From Anas platyrhynchos (lineage: Eukaryota; Chordata; Aves; Anseriformes; Anatidae), in the NCBI RefSeq assembly GCF_047663525.1, contig NC_092604.1, forward strand, positions 13,971,001 to 14,035,000: a stretch of DNA of 64,000 nt. The letters run 5' to 3'. The position numbers and the translations under genes were made by a program. Below the pieces are notes generated by a model. The model did no database searches. It was not told where the DNA came from and saw only the letters and a list, made by a program, of their open reading frames with translations. Below are positions 14,191 to 28,283 of the stretch, piece after piece; position 1 is the first letter of the stretch, and every line of letters starts with the position of its first letter.

Positions 14191-15364
14191 CCTCCTGCCA
14201 GCAAGGAAGGCAGTGTGTTTTCTTAACATTTGAGGGCATGGTTTATAAACAACCATTAATGCGCCTTTAACCTCTTTTTTCATTGTTTAAATTTCAAATT
14301 TTTGGATGCAAACTCCTTAAATCAATTCAATATGCTCTGAAGGGCTTTGCTAGAATTTGAGTTGAATTGCTTCCAAATGGAAACACAACACACACACAAA
14401 AAAGCATGTCAGTAATTTTAATTGACTCTACACTGTGCATATACTCTTAAATAATTGAAGTGTTTCCAATAGTTATAGATGCTTCAATTTGGCAGTGATT
14501 TGGGTACAGGCATAAAAAAGGCAGAATATAGAAGCATTACGCCTAGCGTTTCACAAGGGATTTGTTCTAGATTTAATTGGGATTCCTGTGAAACCATGCA
14601 GAACTTTGGCAACGAAACTGGAAACCAGGTGACCTGCGTGGTAAACCAGTGTGAGTTTTGGTACAACCTGAGTGGCTTTGAGGTTTTGGATGGAAACCAG
14701 ACAAAATTCCCTGATTTCACCTGATCCTTCTTTTGAATTTTGAGGTCAATTTTTAGCTTGATATACAAAACCAAATTTAAGGACTCTGAATACAACCTCA
14801 AAGTTGCACAAATCTGTGTAGCCTAGAAACAAAGAGGCTGTGCCTGTTTTGAGGCCTGCCAGAATGAGACAGATTCAAAGCTGGTGATTTGAGGTCTGGG
14901 CTCTTCCTCCCTGGAGGACCTGCATTGTTCTGAGGTGCTCTGCTGACTTGAACGGCCCTTGGGTTGGCTTCTGCACCAAATCACAGCAGACCGGTGATAT
15001 ATTTGGCTGGTAAAGACCCTGTGCACGGCTGGGAAGCTCCCGTACAGGGCTGTGTGGGCCATCTCCCTGCTTCTGCTCAGCTTGTCTCTCTGGCGATGCT
15101 GGTAGCGTGGGGTTGTCACCTGCTGCCAAGGATTCAAAGGACCAAAGTGGTCCCTGTGGAGGGTGATGGCAGTCAGGGACAACTCTGTTTGTAGACAGCC
15201 TGAGGGTAGCTGGCTAAGTGACTGGAGAAGTGTGGGGCTCCCTGCTAGTGTTTGAACTCCTGCTAACAGAAATGCAGCAGTGCAGCTACTAAAGCTAATA
15301 CCCATTCACTTTCATGATAGATTAAGCATTCTAGTTGCATACCAGCAGGATGTAAAAGTCTCAC

Positions 15365-15384
15365 TTTTTTTTTTTTTTTTTTTT
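15365..15384 (+). repeat. T(20) homopolymer
   Basis: Twenty uninterrupted T. There is no adjacent SINE body or target-site duplication that I can see. Confidence 0.9.
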
Positions 15385-16222
15385 CCTGCTCATGTTTATT
15401 AGATGTTCCTCTGAGTTCTCTTATTTCTCCCAAAGAAGGAAGTGGTGGTTTAGTAGTACAAACACTGTGAGCACACTAAAGAAATGCCAAAAACATTTCA
15501 AACACATGTATGATCCTGTGTTAGTTTAGGCTCAGCTTGAAGCATGTCAGGATGCTGCTCAGGGCAGTATCAGAGCCTATGTGTAATCTTCTTGAGTTTT
15601 TCCCTTGCACACTGAATTTAGCAGAAGCTGCCCAAGGTTCTCATGTTCTGTGCTTCCCCAGCACCAGGCAGGCAGCTGGTGGCCACTCACAGGCAGGAGA
15701 AGCGCCTCCTGTGCAGTTTGTCCCCTCTAACTGTGGCTGTGACCACAATGGCAGAAACAGTGCTGGCAGTCCCTGCCACTTCGTGGTACTGGGGCCCAAC
15801 AGCTGCAGGCAGGCCAGAGGCAGGGCAGAGCCCAGCCACCAGCTCACTTCCACCGCAAGCATGGCCACGGGGTGAGGCCGCGCAGCCGGCCATGTATCGC
15901 CACACCAGGCTCGGCAGGCCGGGGCTGGGAGGCCGCACACCACCAGAGCCCTGCGGCATGGGCCTGCAGCCCCTGGGCGCTGCAGCCTTGGCTCCCAGCT
16001 GCCCACAGAGCCATGAGAGGCGCAGCACAGCCCAGCACGTCGGACCTGCACCAGCTCAGCTGTGCTGCTGGATTGTGCCCATATCGTGCTGCCAATTTTG
16101 TAGTAACAGGCCACGTTCATGGTCGTGCTTCCTGCAATCAGGAGAACAGACAGGGCTTACTGAAAAGGATAGGGGCAGTGAGCTTTGTAACTGAGCAAAG
16201 CTGATACCTGAGGGAGGGGAAA

Positions 16223-16241
16223 GAAAGGAAGGGAAGGAAAG
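16223..16241 (+). repeat. Purine mirror repeat
   Basis: GAAAGGAAGGGAAGGAAAG reads the same in both directions on one strand. It is centred on GGG inside a longer purine stretch (about 16,211-16,243). Homopurine mirror repeats can form intramolecular triplexes. Confidence 0.9.
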
Positions 16242-16819
16242 GACTGAGTTTGAGGCCCTCAGGCCAGAGCAGGAGGCAAAAACTCTGGGTGGTTGTGGTC
16301 TGTGGGGGGAAGCCAGGCCCCAGCCCCTACCCAGTGCCTGCAGGGGCTCAGTGAGCAGCAGGTCTGGACTTGCTCTGCCCTGGCAAAGTCCTGCAGGGTG
16401 ATGGAGCATCCCCAGAGGGAAATCATGAACACGTTCACAGAATTGGCTGTTTGGCTTACATCTGATGCTTCAAAACTGCACTGCAACTGCAGCTCACTGA
16501 TTAGTTTTTCGTGTGCATAGCTAAAAGTTTTAAATATTGCTATACAGGGGGAATTGAACTACTGGTGTAAAATGGATGATCTTTGTGGGTCTGGCATATG
16601 TCCCTACATATAGATGAGGAATTTTTTTTAAGGGATTTTAATATACTAAGGTGCGAAAGGCATCCACAGAGTTAAATGTTTAGAAAGGAAATGTTACTTT
16701 CAAGCTTCATTATGAGCAAATGTAGTCCTAGATTAAGTTGCAGTTTGTCCCTGACAGTGTCAGTTTTCCTGAGACAGGAGTGGAAGCATGAATCAGTATT
16801 AAAAGGAGTCAAAGAAAAC

Positions 16820-16842
16820 TTTTTTTTTTTTTTTTTTTTTTT
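16820..16842 (+). repeat. T(23) homopolymer
   Basis: Uninterrupted T run in AT-rich intergenic DNA. No associated mobile element is recognised. Confidence 0.9.
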
Positions 16843-16924
16843 GATTCTATGTGTTATTCCTTCATTCAGAAAGGCTTCTCTTGTTTTACTCTATCTGTTT
16901 CTTTGATTTTAAAAACTTTGGATG

Positions 16925-17215
16925 TGAAATACAGATTCCAGGCCAAATTCTGCCTGTCACAACATATTTCATACAACATTCTTTTCAATAGGTTTCTAGT
17001 ACGCATAAAATAAGCAAAGTTTGGCTTCAAAAGTGTGTTTACTACACAAAACCATAGAATCCTCAATGGCATAGTAATTTTTTTCTCATCTCCCTGCAAC
17101 TTTGTATCACAACCCACATCTAGCATCCCACAACTAGACTCTGTGTTCAGATTTCAAACAGAATTACCAGTGTCACCAGAATCTAAATGACCAAGTAGGA
17201 GAGGAATTTGGCCTA
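16925..17215. repeat. Possible ancient amniote repeat fragments
   Basis: CCAGGCCAAATTCTGCC (near 16,938) and GAGGAATTTGGCCTACC (near 17,201) look like opposite-strand copies of the GAATTTGGCC-type phrase. That phrase recurs in old interspersed repeats of reptile and bird genomes. I cannot name the family and the copies are heavily diverged. Confidence 0.35.
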
Positions 17216-20200
17216 CCATAAAAAAATAAAATGTGTCTTTCCTGGATATGTAGTGAGTCTGCTGTTTTGAGAGCATGCAATATTGATTTCTAGAGTACAC
17301 GTTGTCTGCATAGTGGCATGAATGCTATGCTGCATGAAACAAAAGCAGCTCATGGGTTCTTCCATTGTTTCTGGATAGAAAGAAGACAGTAGGCACGCCA
17401 AACGATAGTATATCATACTCATCAGTTTTCCAGACCCAAGTGAAATCCCACCTGTTTCTACAACAATTAGTTCATCAGATTTCATAGAACATTGGCATAT
17501 TGTTCAATCATCTCATGTCCACAAGCATTCTGCAAATGAAACAACCAGAAAAGCATTCAGGCAGAGAAGATCATCCTCAGTATGCAAGCTATTCATACTG
17601 GGAAAAGATGCGGAGGAAAAAGAAAAAGGCTGGAATTTCCAGTGACTGCAGGTCATGCTGCCCAGGGCACGTCTTGCAGGATGAGTGGACTAATGAAGCA
17701 CAGAGCACACAGCCACACTTTCTGGGACTCAGCCAGTAACCCCATACTCTTACCCACGCATTGGCTGCATGTCATCATCTATGGCTATATTTTCAGAGTT
17801 TCTGAGGCAGAAAAAAAATGGGCTTTGTGCTCCTTCTAGTTCCTGTTTTTCTTGTGACTGTGTGCATTTCCCCTCTCCCCAGCCTCAAGGCCAGATTCTA
17901 ACAAGGTCTAGGATGGATAAAGGGCACTGTTCAGGCTGGTTAGGACAGCATCAACCAAAACAGTTAAAGATGCTAACCTTTCTGCAGAAGTAGCAAGACA
18001 AACTGTAGACAAATAAAGACAGATTTTGATTCAGCCTCAGAAGAGAATTGCATTTACAAGTTGGAGAGCATCCTGCAGGTGTGTGGGTGGCAGGAGCCTG
18101 TGCTCCTGCAAGACCCCAGCCCTGCAGGAGGGACCCTGTAGCCCTGAGCTGTCCTGGGCGGGGTGCAACAGGGCCCAGCCCCAGGCACTTCTGTCCAGCT
18201 GCCAGCCCTTCCGTTGGTGGTTTGCGCGTTCACTCTTACAGCCCACCACACTGAGTAGCTTTTCCCTATGGCTTAATTGCCTCAATGTGTCCTCTTGTGT
18301 CCTGAGCTCCAAGAACTGGGCCATAATCTGAATTTGGCCAGGAATAATGGATAGTGAAGCATCTCTGCTCTAGCAGTTGACATGTTTCCAACCTGGAATA
18401 ATTAGCAAATATCAAGCATCTTGGAAAGCAGTTGACTCCTATTAGATTTCTAGATTAATCTTAGAGCCAAAGGAATCAAATAAGATGCGTTGATGTTGGG
18501 AAATGCTTATAAGAGCCAGATTCACCCTTCTTGTGTGCTGTATATATGACTGCATTACAACCACCGAAAGAGCAGCGGTCTTTCAAAAGGCATTTCAATA
18601 AGTAGCCCCTGATGTATAAAATAATTAAATCCTCTTCATCTCTCTGTGTTAATTTCTCCCTGTGTTTATCTGTTTTGTGCTAGTACCTCTCTTTCTGAGC
18701 TGCCTTGCTGATGCTGGTAGGGGTTTCTGAGTGACTGCAGTCCCTTGTGCGTGTATATGGGTCTGGCTGCACCTACATGACCTACCCGTGTCCTGGTGCC
18801 ACCACCCAGCTCTGCCTCTGCGTAGCTGCTGGCAAAGTCTGGGCAAGGGGCCGGGAGGTAGCATGAGCTGTGACCCCAGTACTCCCCAGGTGCTGAAAGA
18901 CCCAGGGACTCTGTGCTAGTGCTCTATCCATGTGTTGTGTGCTGTTTCTGTGCTCTCCACCACTCTCAGTAGTAACCAATAGCTATTGTTGAGGTAATTT
19001 ACCAGGTTCTGGGTAATGCTGGTCATCAGCATGCACCAGAGCTGCTCAGCTCAAAGAAGACCCTTGCTTGATTCCTGTTAGGTGGTGGGACTCTTGTATA
19101 ATTCTGATACAAGACTCAGCATGTGGTGGAGGTGTCTGAGGCATGCCAAGCTTCGGATGGTCCCTGCTTCCTGTCTCATGTCTCTTTAGCTCAGGACACA
19201 GAAATGCAAAAGCAGGTTCAGCCCCTGCCCAGGTCAGCCCCATGTACCTGTGCAGCCCATCGGGGCTCTCACCTCTCAGGTCATGGCAAGAAATACAAGG
19301 GTTTTCAGGTTTCTCTCTGCATCACACATATAGGACATTTGTGTCACACAATTAATTGTCCCCATGGTGCAAATATCCAAGAGGAAATAAATAGCTTTAA
19401 AGGTGCATAATGTCTGGGAAGTGTGCTCTGCTCTGGTCTCTGGGGAGCAGCTTGATTTCCTGAATGCATTCTGAACCTACCACTTCTGACAGATCGCAGT
19501 GTTTCTCCAAGCCATTTGCCCATCAGTTACAGAACCCACTTCAAGCCTGAAATAAGGTTACCGATGTTTTCTAGTATTTTTTTATTAACCACCTCCACCG
19601 TCTTGTAATTTAAAGCACCTGTCCATTTAAATTTTCCTTCTGACCTACTAAATAACCCTGCATGATACATACAATGAAACTAATGGCTTTTGGATGATGT
19701 TGTTGAAAACCAGCTTATGAAAAGTGAGTTGAATGAACCACACTGCAGGAAATCCTTTTCATACCCCCTGGAAAACCAAGCTGGAACACCTTTCTGGTTC
19801 AGTGTGCAGGGCTGAATTCTTAAACAATTATCACTCACTTTGCACTTGAAAAATGAGGACTGTCTTGTGATTTCTCAGCATTGCTGGTGTCACCGTGCAC
19901 CCCCTTCCTGTGGCATTTTGTGATAAATGCCAGAGGCTTTGCATGCGCAGGTGCATGGTGAAGCCAAGAGCTCTTGCCCACCAAGAACAGATCTGTGCAA
20001 AGAGAGTGCCTGCTATCTTCTGCTTCACTTACTCTTATTCTTACAAAAATATAAAGCTTTGTTATTTTATTTTGTTTTGTTTTGTTTTATTTAACTTATT
20101 GAGGAATGGATAGATTCTTTCCAGCTAGGACAAAAGCAGCTTTGTACTTTTACTCCAGTTACTGCTTTACTCACTGTCAATCTTTCAAGCACAAGTTTGG

Positions 20201-20741
20201 CAAGCTAACAAGAAGGGCCAGGTGAAATTTTATTGTTGTGGTGTTTTAGCTCCAGGGGACGGGAATGCCTGTACAACCACAGACTGGAAGGTGTCACTGT
20301 GCACTACTTCAGGATCCTCAGCCACCAAAAGGCTTTCAGTTTTTCAAAGCACTGCTGAATGGGGTGACCATGGCATTACAGGACCTAAGCTGTGGAGTGT
20401 GCAGGCTTGTCCTGCTGCACATCACTATGTAGGGGGCAGAAGCACTGGAAAAGGCCCTCCCCAGGCCATGTAGAAGCAGATGGGTATTGCTGAGTGTTAC
20501 AAGTCCTAACACTGCTGCAATGGCTCCCCTGGGTGCAGCATGGCCCAGAGCTGCTGTGAAGGCAAGTGGTGACAGTCTCAGTGGTGACAAATTTACAGAG
20601 GCAGAATTACCATGTTACAGAAGGAGGGGAAAGGCCTTGCTTCCAAAGTGGAACATGCAAATCCTGTTACCAACCCAAAGTTCTGTGAGCTTTTCACCAT
20701 TGCCAGGCAGCTACCCTGCAGGCTCTCTTGCAACTTCCCAA

Positions 20742-20762
20742 CAGCAGCAGCAGCAGCAGCAG
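20742..20762 (+). repeat. (CAG)7 trinucleotide repeat
   Basis: Seven uninterrupted CAG units. Several short frames cross it, giving Gln, Ala or Leu runs, but none belongs to a recognisable gene, so it is treated as an intergenic microsatellite. Confidence 0.92.
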
Positions 20763-23133
20763 TAATGAGCTCTGAGCATGGGAATCAGAAGCGTGTGCCT
20801 CCCTAGTGGGAAGTGCAGGAGGATCTCTATCAGCTGCCATCTGCACAGGGCTTCCCAGATGCTGCAGAAAGGGCTGGCTGTCGTCAGTGGGGCGCAATCA
20901 CAAGCACAGAAAGGGACTTGTTTACAAAATGGTTTCTCTTCGAATTCTCTAATTGGAAATCATATTTGTAACAGAGCTACTAGAAATGCATAATGCCAGA
21001 ATTGATTTTTTTTTTTTTCAAAATAAATTGTTATTGAAACTAATTTTGTTATGGAAAATGTCACTTCTGGTTGGATTTTTATGATTTCTTTTAGAAAAAC
21101 TTCTAAAACTTCTAAAACCTTTACTGTTGTTACATTTAGATTTAAAAATGTCTTTTAAATTCATAATCTGGTGTAAGAAAAATTAATGTTTGTATACTGA
21201 AATCACCCCGAATGAATATTTATTTCTTTTTTAATTGAAAAATAATCTTTTCATTGAATTCTGAGTAATTCTAATAAGTGCTATCCAGGGCCTTTGCTAT
21301 TAAACAGACCAGAGTAGATTAAAATAAGACTTTACAATCCAGTCATCTAGATCAGATGGAATCTGACTCTTTTTATTTTATAGAAGCTTTCACAGGGGGA
21401 TTTTTCATTTTCTCATGTTTTTCATAGGAAAAACTGGGCACAGAGAGAAGTAGAGGTTTGGTTTCTTCCAGTCCTGAGGTTTACTCGGACATGGGCTGCA
21501 GCAAATTTCATTGTCTTGTTTGGCCACTGGTCGTTGCCATTGGCCCCCAGCAGCAAATTATTGAACAAAACAGAGGAAGTCAATGGGGCAGGTGGAGAGG
21601 ACATGCACTCATGCACAAGAGGCGACAGCATGGGGCACATGCATATGGGTGCAGCTGATCATCCTGCCTCATAGTGCCTGATATGAGGGGCATGGGAAGA
21701 ACTGCTCTGCTAGCTCAGTCAGGATTTCGAGCCTTCTGCCAGTGCTGAAGGTGTTCTCATTTGCAGCACCAGCAGCCCCAGAAGCAGCAATGTGTTCTGC
21801 CTCTCGCCTGCTTTAATGCTGTGTGCTACCTGCCAGTCCCTCTGAATTTCCCAGCTAGCAAGTCTAGCATTTCTTTGCAAACCGGGGTTGCCAGTGTCAG
21901 ACATCTCTGGCATGCCCCAAGAACTTGCAGAGACAGTGGGCTGGGTAACATATGTCCACTGTCCACAAATGAGACCTTTAATAATTTTGTCTGCACAGGT
22001 ACCAGATAGCATCTGTTGCACCTGGATTAGCTCTGAAGGGTGGTCTCTGGGAGTATCAGAGCCTAATGCCAACAGAAGGGCTGCACCAGCTGTGATGAAA
22101 AGCTTACCTGCTCTGAAGATAAGGGAGGCCCTGGAGCCCAGGTTGTGGGAAGCTGTATTTAGAAGCTGTTCTTAGTAACAGCGTAGGATAACATTATCCA
22201 CAGTGAGTTACAAATTGAGGTTACGTGGTGCTCTGTGGTGCTTTTTGTGGATCATTAGTGACACCCACTTCTGGATTAAATGCAGCATGAAGTTCAGATA
22301 AATATGTTGGACATTAAGGTGACCATACACAGTACAAGCTGCAGGAAAATAGAAAGAAAAGAGCCTGGAAGAAACTAATCACAAAAGCAAAGAGGATAGC
22401 CAAAATAGAGACCTCAAAAAAGTTTTCACACTCAAAGATAGCACACGAAGCCATAAGGAATACCCTGATAAATTCTGGACAATAATAAATTATTTTTTCT
22501 CCTGTTTTAAGCAAGAGCTTTGAAGTGGCAGCACCATCCTTCAGCTGTGGCTCGGGTCCTGCAGCCAGCCATGTGCTTTGCCCTGCAACGTGGTAAAGAG
22601 GAGCCCAGCATGCTGCCATTTGGGGAGCAGATGGATAGGATCAGGTGTGAACGCAGCTGCCATCCTGGGCTTGGGGTCAGTAGGAATCAAGGCTTCTGTG
22701 CTTTAGTTCCAGTGGAGATCTGCTTGAGTTTGACAGAGTATCTTGTGCTCAGATGATGCCCAACACAAGAGACGCCTAGCGGACACCCATGGCCAGAACT
22801 GAGGTCCCATAATCAGGGAGTTTCTGGTTACTCGCAGAAAACCACTTCTCCTGAGGGCTGGCCAGGCACTGTTAGCTACACCCTGGCAAGGGCTTGCAAC
22901 AGGCCTCTGAGATTTGTCACAGCAAGTAAGAAAAAGATAGTTCAAGAGCTAGGTAATGATGTGCGCTGAGAATTGGAGACTGCAGAGATAAAAGGCAACT
23001 AGTAGCAAAGCAAAAAGACTGACACCACTTAAAAGGGCAGAAGAAGTAAAATGGCTAGACACATCATAGCCTTAATAGGAAACACATGAGAGATGTTGAT
23101 CAGAGAATGCTGGCAAACAGATGAGGTCTCTGG

Positions 23134-23152
23134 AAAAAAAAAAAAAAAAAAA
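23134..23152 (+). repeat. A(19) homopolymer
   Basis: Uninterrupted A run followed by a purine-rich stretch. No retroposon body or duplication is recognised. Confidence 0.88.
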
Positions 23153-26100
23153 GAGGAAACAGAAAACAAGATGGAAAGATAAAATTTCAAAGCAAGTCCT
23201 AAATGGGTAGCAGTTCCTGCTAATAGGAAGACCTGTAGTGATTTTGCCAAGTAGTACACAGAGAAGCTGATGATCATTAACATCTTGATAAATTTATTAT
23301 CAGACAATTCAGGCCTGTCAATTTCAATTTCTTCCAAGAGACCGGGGTAGTTTTATAAAGTTACTAAAAGTAAGCGAATCTCTAACACAACAAATCCTCA
23401 CTGATTGCATCTGCATACACTAAATACTCAGGAGTGAGCAGCGTGACGGTCAGGGCAGCCACCAGTGCCAGAGCTGGGGATGGCGGCCGTGCCACAGTCC
23501 CATGCCCGTCCCAGTGCCTCCTGCCACCTTGCTGCGTGAGCAGCACTTGGGTCAATGCTCAGCCCTGCAGTCTCCACTGGCTGCAGTTTCTACCCAAAGC
23601 TCTTTTTAATGTTCCTCCGGGAGAACAGCAAAGGAGTTGGGCAGGCTGCAGCAGTGGGTTCAGCCCTTATATGAGGTGGCTACGACTGCAGCTCTCGCTG
23701 GAGCTGCAGGGAGACTCTGGGGACCCGACACTGCCATGGGCCCTGTTCAGTACCAAGGGGAGGCCCCTCTACATACACTGAGCCACTGAGCCACCCTGAA
23801 GGAAGAAAAACTGAATTTCAGCAATCCTGTCTGCTCCTGCCACCACCTGGAGAGCTGCTCTTGCATTTCCTCCATTGCTTTCTGAGTGATTACCAGGCAT
23901 TAAACCATACTGGAGTTGTTCACAGGGCGGGGAGTGACAAATTTGAGACTCAGAGCCAGAAAGACCAAAAAAGAAAAGCAAAAATTTCAATGGAAAAGGA
24001 AGAGTTGGCAGTTGCACAGGAGGCATGCCTGCTTCACTGTGCTCTGCACACAGGGTACGTCACAGCCAAGGCAGCACTGTGGGAGCATTCACTCGCTTGC
24101 TTTATGGTACTTGATATACCTTGAATTTTTTGTAATTAATTATTCATGCCTTGCACCATGTTTTACAGTGAGGCTCTGCCACATTCTGAAACTAAAAATA
24201 ATCTTCTTACATTTTTAATCAGGCTTCATTATGAATGGCAGATGCTTGAGACTGAAGTGAAAATCATCATCAGTTGTACTTATTGGCTAAATTCCTGCTA
24301 CACTCAAAGCTTAAGAAAAAATCAAACACATTTGACAGCTGGTAGAATGAAAGGGAAGGATAAATCTTACCCTGACAACATATACCATATTTACCATGAG
24401 CTGTTAAACTCAAAGAAGCATCAGCCTTCACCCAGAACACCATAATAGCTTTAACGGGATGCTCAAATCATTGTGCATTTATCAGGAGGAAGAGACGTTT
24501 GCTCTGTGGATGCTATGGTCCTCATTGGCATGGCATGGCCCCATCCATGTGCTGTGGTGCAGGGCAGGGGGTCTCTTGGCCTTCTGCTCCCCCTGCCCCT
24601 TGCAGCCATGCTCCTGGCAGCAGCCTCCAGGTCTTCCTGCAACCTTGTGGCTAGCATGGAGGTGCCAGAGGTGCAGAGAGCTCCTGAACTGCTTGCTTGC
24701 TCTTTGCTCTGCAACAAGCTGCCCTTGCTGTCTGTAGGTAAATGCCCAGCAATAAGGACTTCCTTGGAGCCTCCAAGACAGAGATGCATGGCCATGCTGG
24801 CCCAGTTTCATGTGTGCGAGGCAGAACAATGCGATGCTGTGCAGTTGCAGCACTGGGCTGCAGCTGGTCCTGAAGGCGAGGATGGTCAGGGCCTCAGGCT
24901 CGCACAGGATAGCAGCACCCCAACAGTGCCCAGGGGATGCTGCAGTGCCAGGGAGTGGCAGTCGGCTCTTGCAGCCCTTCTGTAAAGGGGTGATGGTCCG
25001 TATCTCTTCCATCAGGGCAGCAAGACGATTTCCCAGTAATTCAAGTACAGAAAGATAAAGTTTCAGCTAACTTGTTAACCTGATTGGTGAGCACTAACTC
25101 CAGTGTCACATTTCACCCCAAAATAATTGGGAAATTATGATTTGCATTCATTCCATCTTCACCTGCAGGTCAGAGGTCCGCCGCATGTCCTACAGCATTT
25201 GAACAGCTGTTTTGAGGTAATGTTAATGCACTGCGTACTTTGGAGTCACTTGGGTAAGCTACATCATAGCGAGGCAAGCCTTTCCATTGCACCCCGGAGG
25301 GCACAGCACAGCCTCTGTTCATTTCTTATCGCAACTAGTTGTGTGACATTATAAAACATTTGCTAACTTTTTGTTGATGCATATTTTATGGGCTTGTGTT
25401 GCTTGAAGACTGTCTGTCTGTGAAACGCATTCCTAAAGAGAACACTGAATAAAAAAAATATGTCTGAACTAGAAATGCATGAGTTACAGAAAAATCCTAT
25501 TTTACTACCAGAGGTTTGCAGATTATTATATGGGTCTGTTTTCACTTGATTTCACACTATGTAGATTTACTAGGTTACAATGAAATATTGGAGTAAAATA
25601 ATTCTGCAAATGAGTAATGTAATGTGTTTATAATGCAGTGCTCTGTATCTATAGCAATTAGTATGTAACAATTAAAATATTATATTTATCTTTTTAATGA
25701 GTGTAACAAACCCCAAAATCTTTCACGAAATAAGATTTGTCTACAAAGGGCAATAGAGGTGGCTAACCTTATCAAATTCAGAAATAAGCTATAATTTCAT
25801 GCTGATAAGAAACATCCACAGTTTTTCCAGGTAGAAAATATTTTATTTACCCAAGCATTAGCATTTACGAGCTTCAGGTAGAATTAAAAGATAAAGGCCA
25901 CTAAAAGCCTGGGCAAGTGCATAAGAAAAGGGCATTATTTAGGTTGCAAGCACACAGGAGACAGTGTGCGCTGACAGACACACATACCATAGCGCAATCC
26001 ATGGTCAGAGCAAGGAAGGGCTTTCATCTTTGATTTCCCCTGCTGTTTCACCAGGACTTCCCTGGCCAATGCCTGAGGTGGCTTGCCAAGGATGGTTTGC

Positions 26101-28254
26101 CAACCCGATCTCCAGCTGGAGCTGCTGTGAGGCAGGTCTTGCCTTCTGCAGTGAAAGATCTGCTTGGCTTCCGCACTCACTGCATCAGTGCTTTTCAGTG
26201 CCAGCTAGGAAAATGCTTCACCCTCATTTCTGATGGTGTCAAGAGTCCTTAGCTTTGCAACAGCACGTTTAGCAAAGCAGGGAGGAGAGCCAGCCCATCA
26301 GCTTACAGCTCTGACATTTATGTGTATGGGTTAGGAAAGGAAATTGGTCTTTGTGCTCATACCATGACTGAGCATTTCACCACCAGCACTCAGCACAGCA
26401 ACAGCCCTCTCCAAACTTGCTTTCCTCTGGCTTAGGCCCTTTTTGGCTTTGCCGTGTGAGTTGCCCCACCACATTCATTTTGACTCCCAGCCCCTCACCT
26501 CCCCACGTGCCCCTGCTCTGGCTGCCGGATCCTGCTGGGGCAGGGCGGGAGGGGGCCCTGGGCGGGTGGCAGGGTGCGTGGGCACCCGACTGCTGCAAGC
26601 CACGGGGAGGGCAGCACCTGAAAGCTCTGGCCGCTTTCCGAAACCAGCAGTATCCCCACATCTTTGTCTTCTGGATATACATATTTCCCATGTTATTCAC
26701 TTAATTGCTTCTCAGTCATGTCTGAGCCATTGAACTGCTCTTGTGTTCAGCTGGTGTTTCTTGCTCTGAGGACTCTTCTTTCAGTCTGAGGGGCATTTTA
26801 AAACTGACATTTTACCTAAGCTTTTGCTTTTGCTTGCTTTAGGATGCAGGTGAGGAGTTGTACGAGTTAGGCTGACCCTAATTAGCCATCACTACAGGCT
26901 GCGTTGTGCTTCCTTCTGAGCCTGGAACTTCTGCTCAGAGGAAGCGCCTCCTCTGTGCCTGATCCTTCTCCACCTCTGCTGCTGCTTCCCTTTCAGCACT
27001 GTGTAGCACGAGGCCACGAATCAAGAACAGAGTGAAAGCTCTTTCTTGGCAATGTGCAAAGACAACCCCAACCCCAGTCACTACTAAATGCTTTGACTAG
27101 TGACTTTAGCAACACCTTAGTGCACAGATAAACAGCCTGTGCTGGAAACAGAGTTCTGCCAGAAGAAGGGAGATTAGATGGGCAGAGAAGGAAACTAGAT
27201 TTTCAAACTTCACAGAGTGGTTTGTCAGTTATGAAAACTATTAAAGCCCCATGCTAGGCAGCACACCAAACCTGCCTTGTGACTTGGGCCCTGCCTGTGG
27301 TGCAGGAGGGCGCGAGGGGTGCGAAGCCCAGAACTGACGCAGCCTGCGTGGGCTTGGGGAGTGGGGCCCCACCAGCTCCCTGTTTGCAGAGTGGCACTTC
27401 ACGCAGAGCCATAGCATAGACAATGTGTAAACTGTTGGGAAAGAAGAAAATGATTTTGGGTTGAGCGCTTTGTCTGAACTTTGTCCTTTTCTCAAGCAAA
27501 AGAAAATATTATTTCACCCTTTTAAGAGCCACACATAATAAGAGGCAAAATGTCAAGACCAATGTTGATATAAACCCCCAAGGAAAACAAACATCTATGT
27601 GGCTTCTCCAAAAGGTCTCACTTCCTCACCCTTCTCCCCTAGTTTAAACAGATTCAGTAACTGAGGAGGAAGGGGGAGGGAGGGCATCTCCCCTGGCTGC
27701 TGCTGAAGGTCTTCATATGGACCCAGTCCTGCAGCCTCCTCTGCGGGGTCCAGGCCTGCACACAGCACCAGGTACAACACGTTCCTGCCCCAGTAAGACC
27801 CCTGCCTCTCCTGAGAAAAGCTGTGTGCGTGGGGCAGTGTGGCAAAGCCCCAGGCCCCATTTCACCACACAGGGCAACACAGACTCGCAGCAGGAAAATG
27901 AATGTCCTATGCTGCTCAGCAACATGAATGCTTACCAGTATGTTGCTGCTTATAAGGTTGCTGCAAAAAATTCCTCAGATCTTACTAGAGGCTTGTCCCA
28001 ACAGAGGAGATGAGCATGCTGAAGTCAACAGACCTATTTGGACCTGTTGGCTTTTTCAAGGAGTTACATGGAATTAGAGCTGTTTGGCTGCTAGCACTGA
28101 GAAATAAAGATTTTGTTATACATGTATGTAGAGTGATTCTATTCTTCTAATATCTTTAGTAAGAGGTAACAGTGAGGCAGCCTGGAAGGTGTGCTGTGTG
28201 CAAGATGTATGTGATGTTCCTGGAAGAGCTGGACCTGTTTACCAGAACCAACAG

Positions 28255-28283
28255 AAAAAAAAAAAAAAGAAAAAAAAAAAAAA
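28255..28283 (+). repeat. A-rich tract, A(14)GA(14)
   Basis: Two 14-A runs separated by one G. The sequence before it has no recognisable mobile-element or transcript signature. Confidence 0.88.

Larger units (their letters stand above)
14191..20741. other. Intergenic DNA, no gene seen
   Basis: T runs of 20 (15365-15384) and 23 (16820-16842) bases occur here. There is a purine mirror repeat at 16223-16241. 15,640-16,060 is GC-richer with a weak CpG cluster around 15,870-16,030, too short and mixed to call an island. Possible ancient-repeat fragments lie at 16,925-16,965 and 17,160-17,215. No coding region can be supported. Confidence 0.55.

Noticed and set aside
14479..14801. Overlapping plus- (81 codons) and minus-strand (105 codons) frames.
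   Set aside because: Mutually antisense, with internal short repeats of AACCAG type and no known match; probably a diverged repeat or chance.
24473..25012. Antisense pair of about 170-codon frames in a GC-richer patch.
   Set aside because: Open on both strands, CpG-poor and with no recognisable product.
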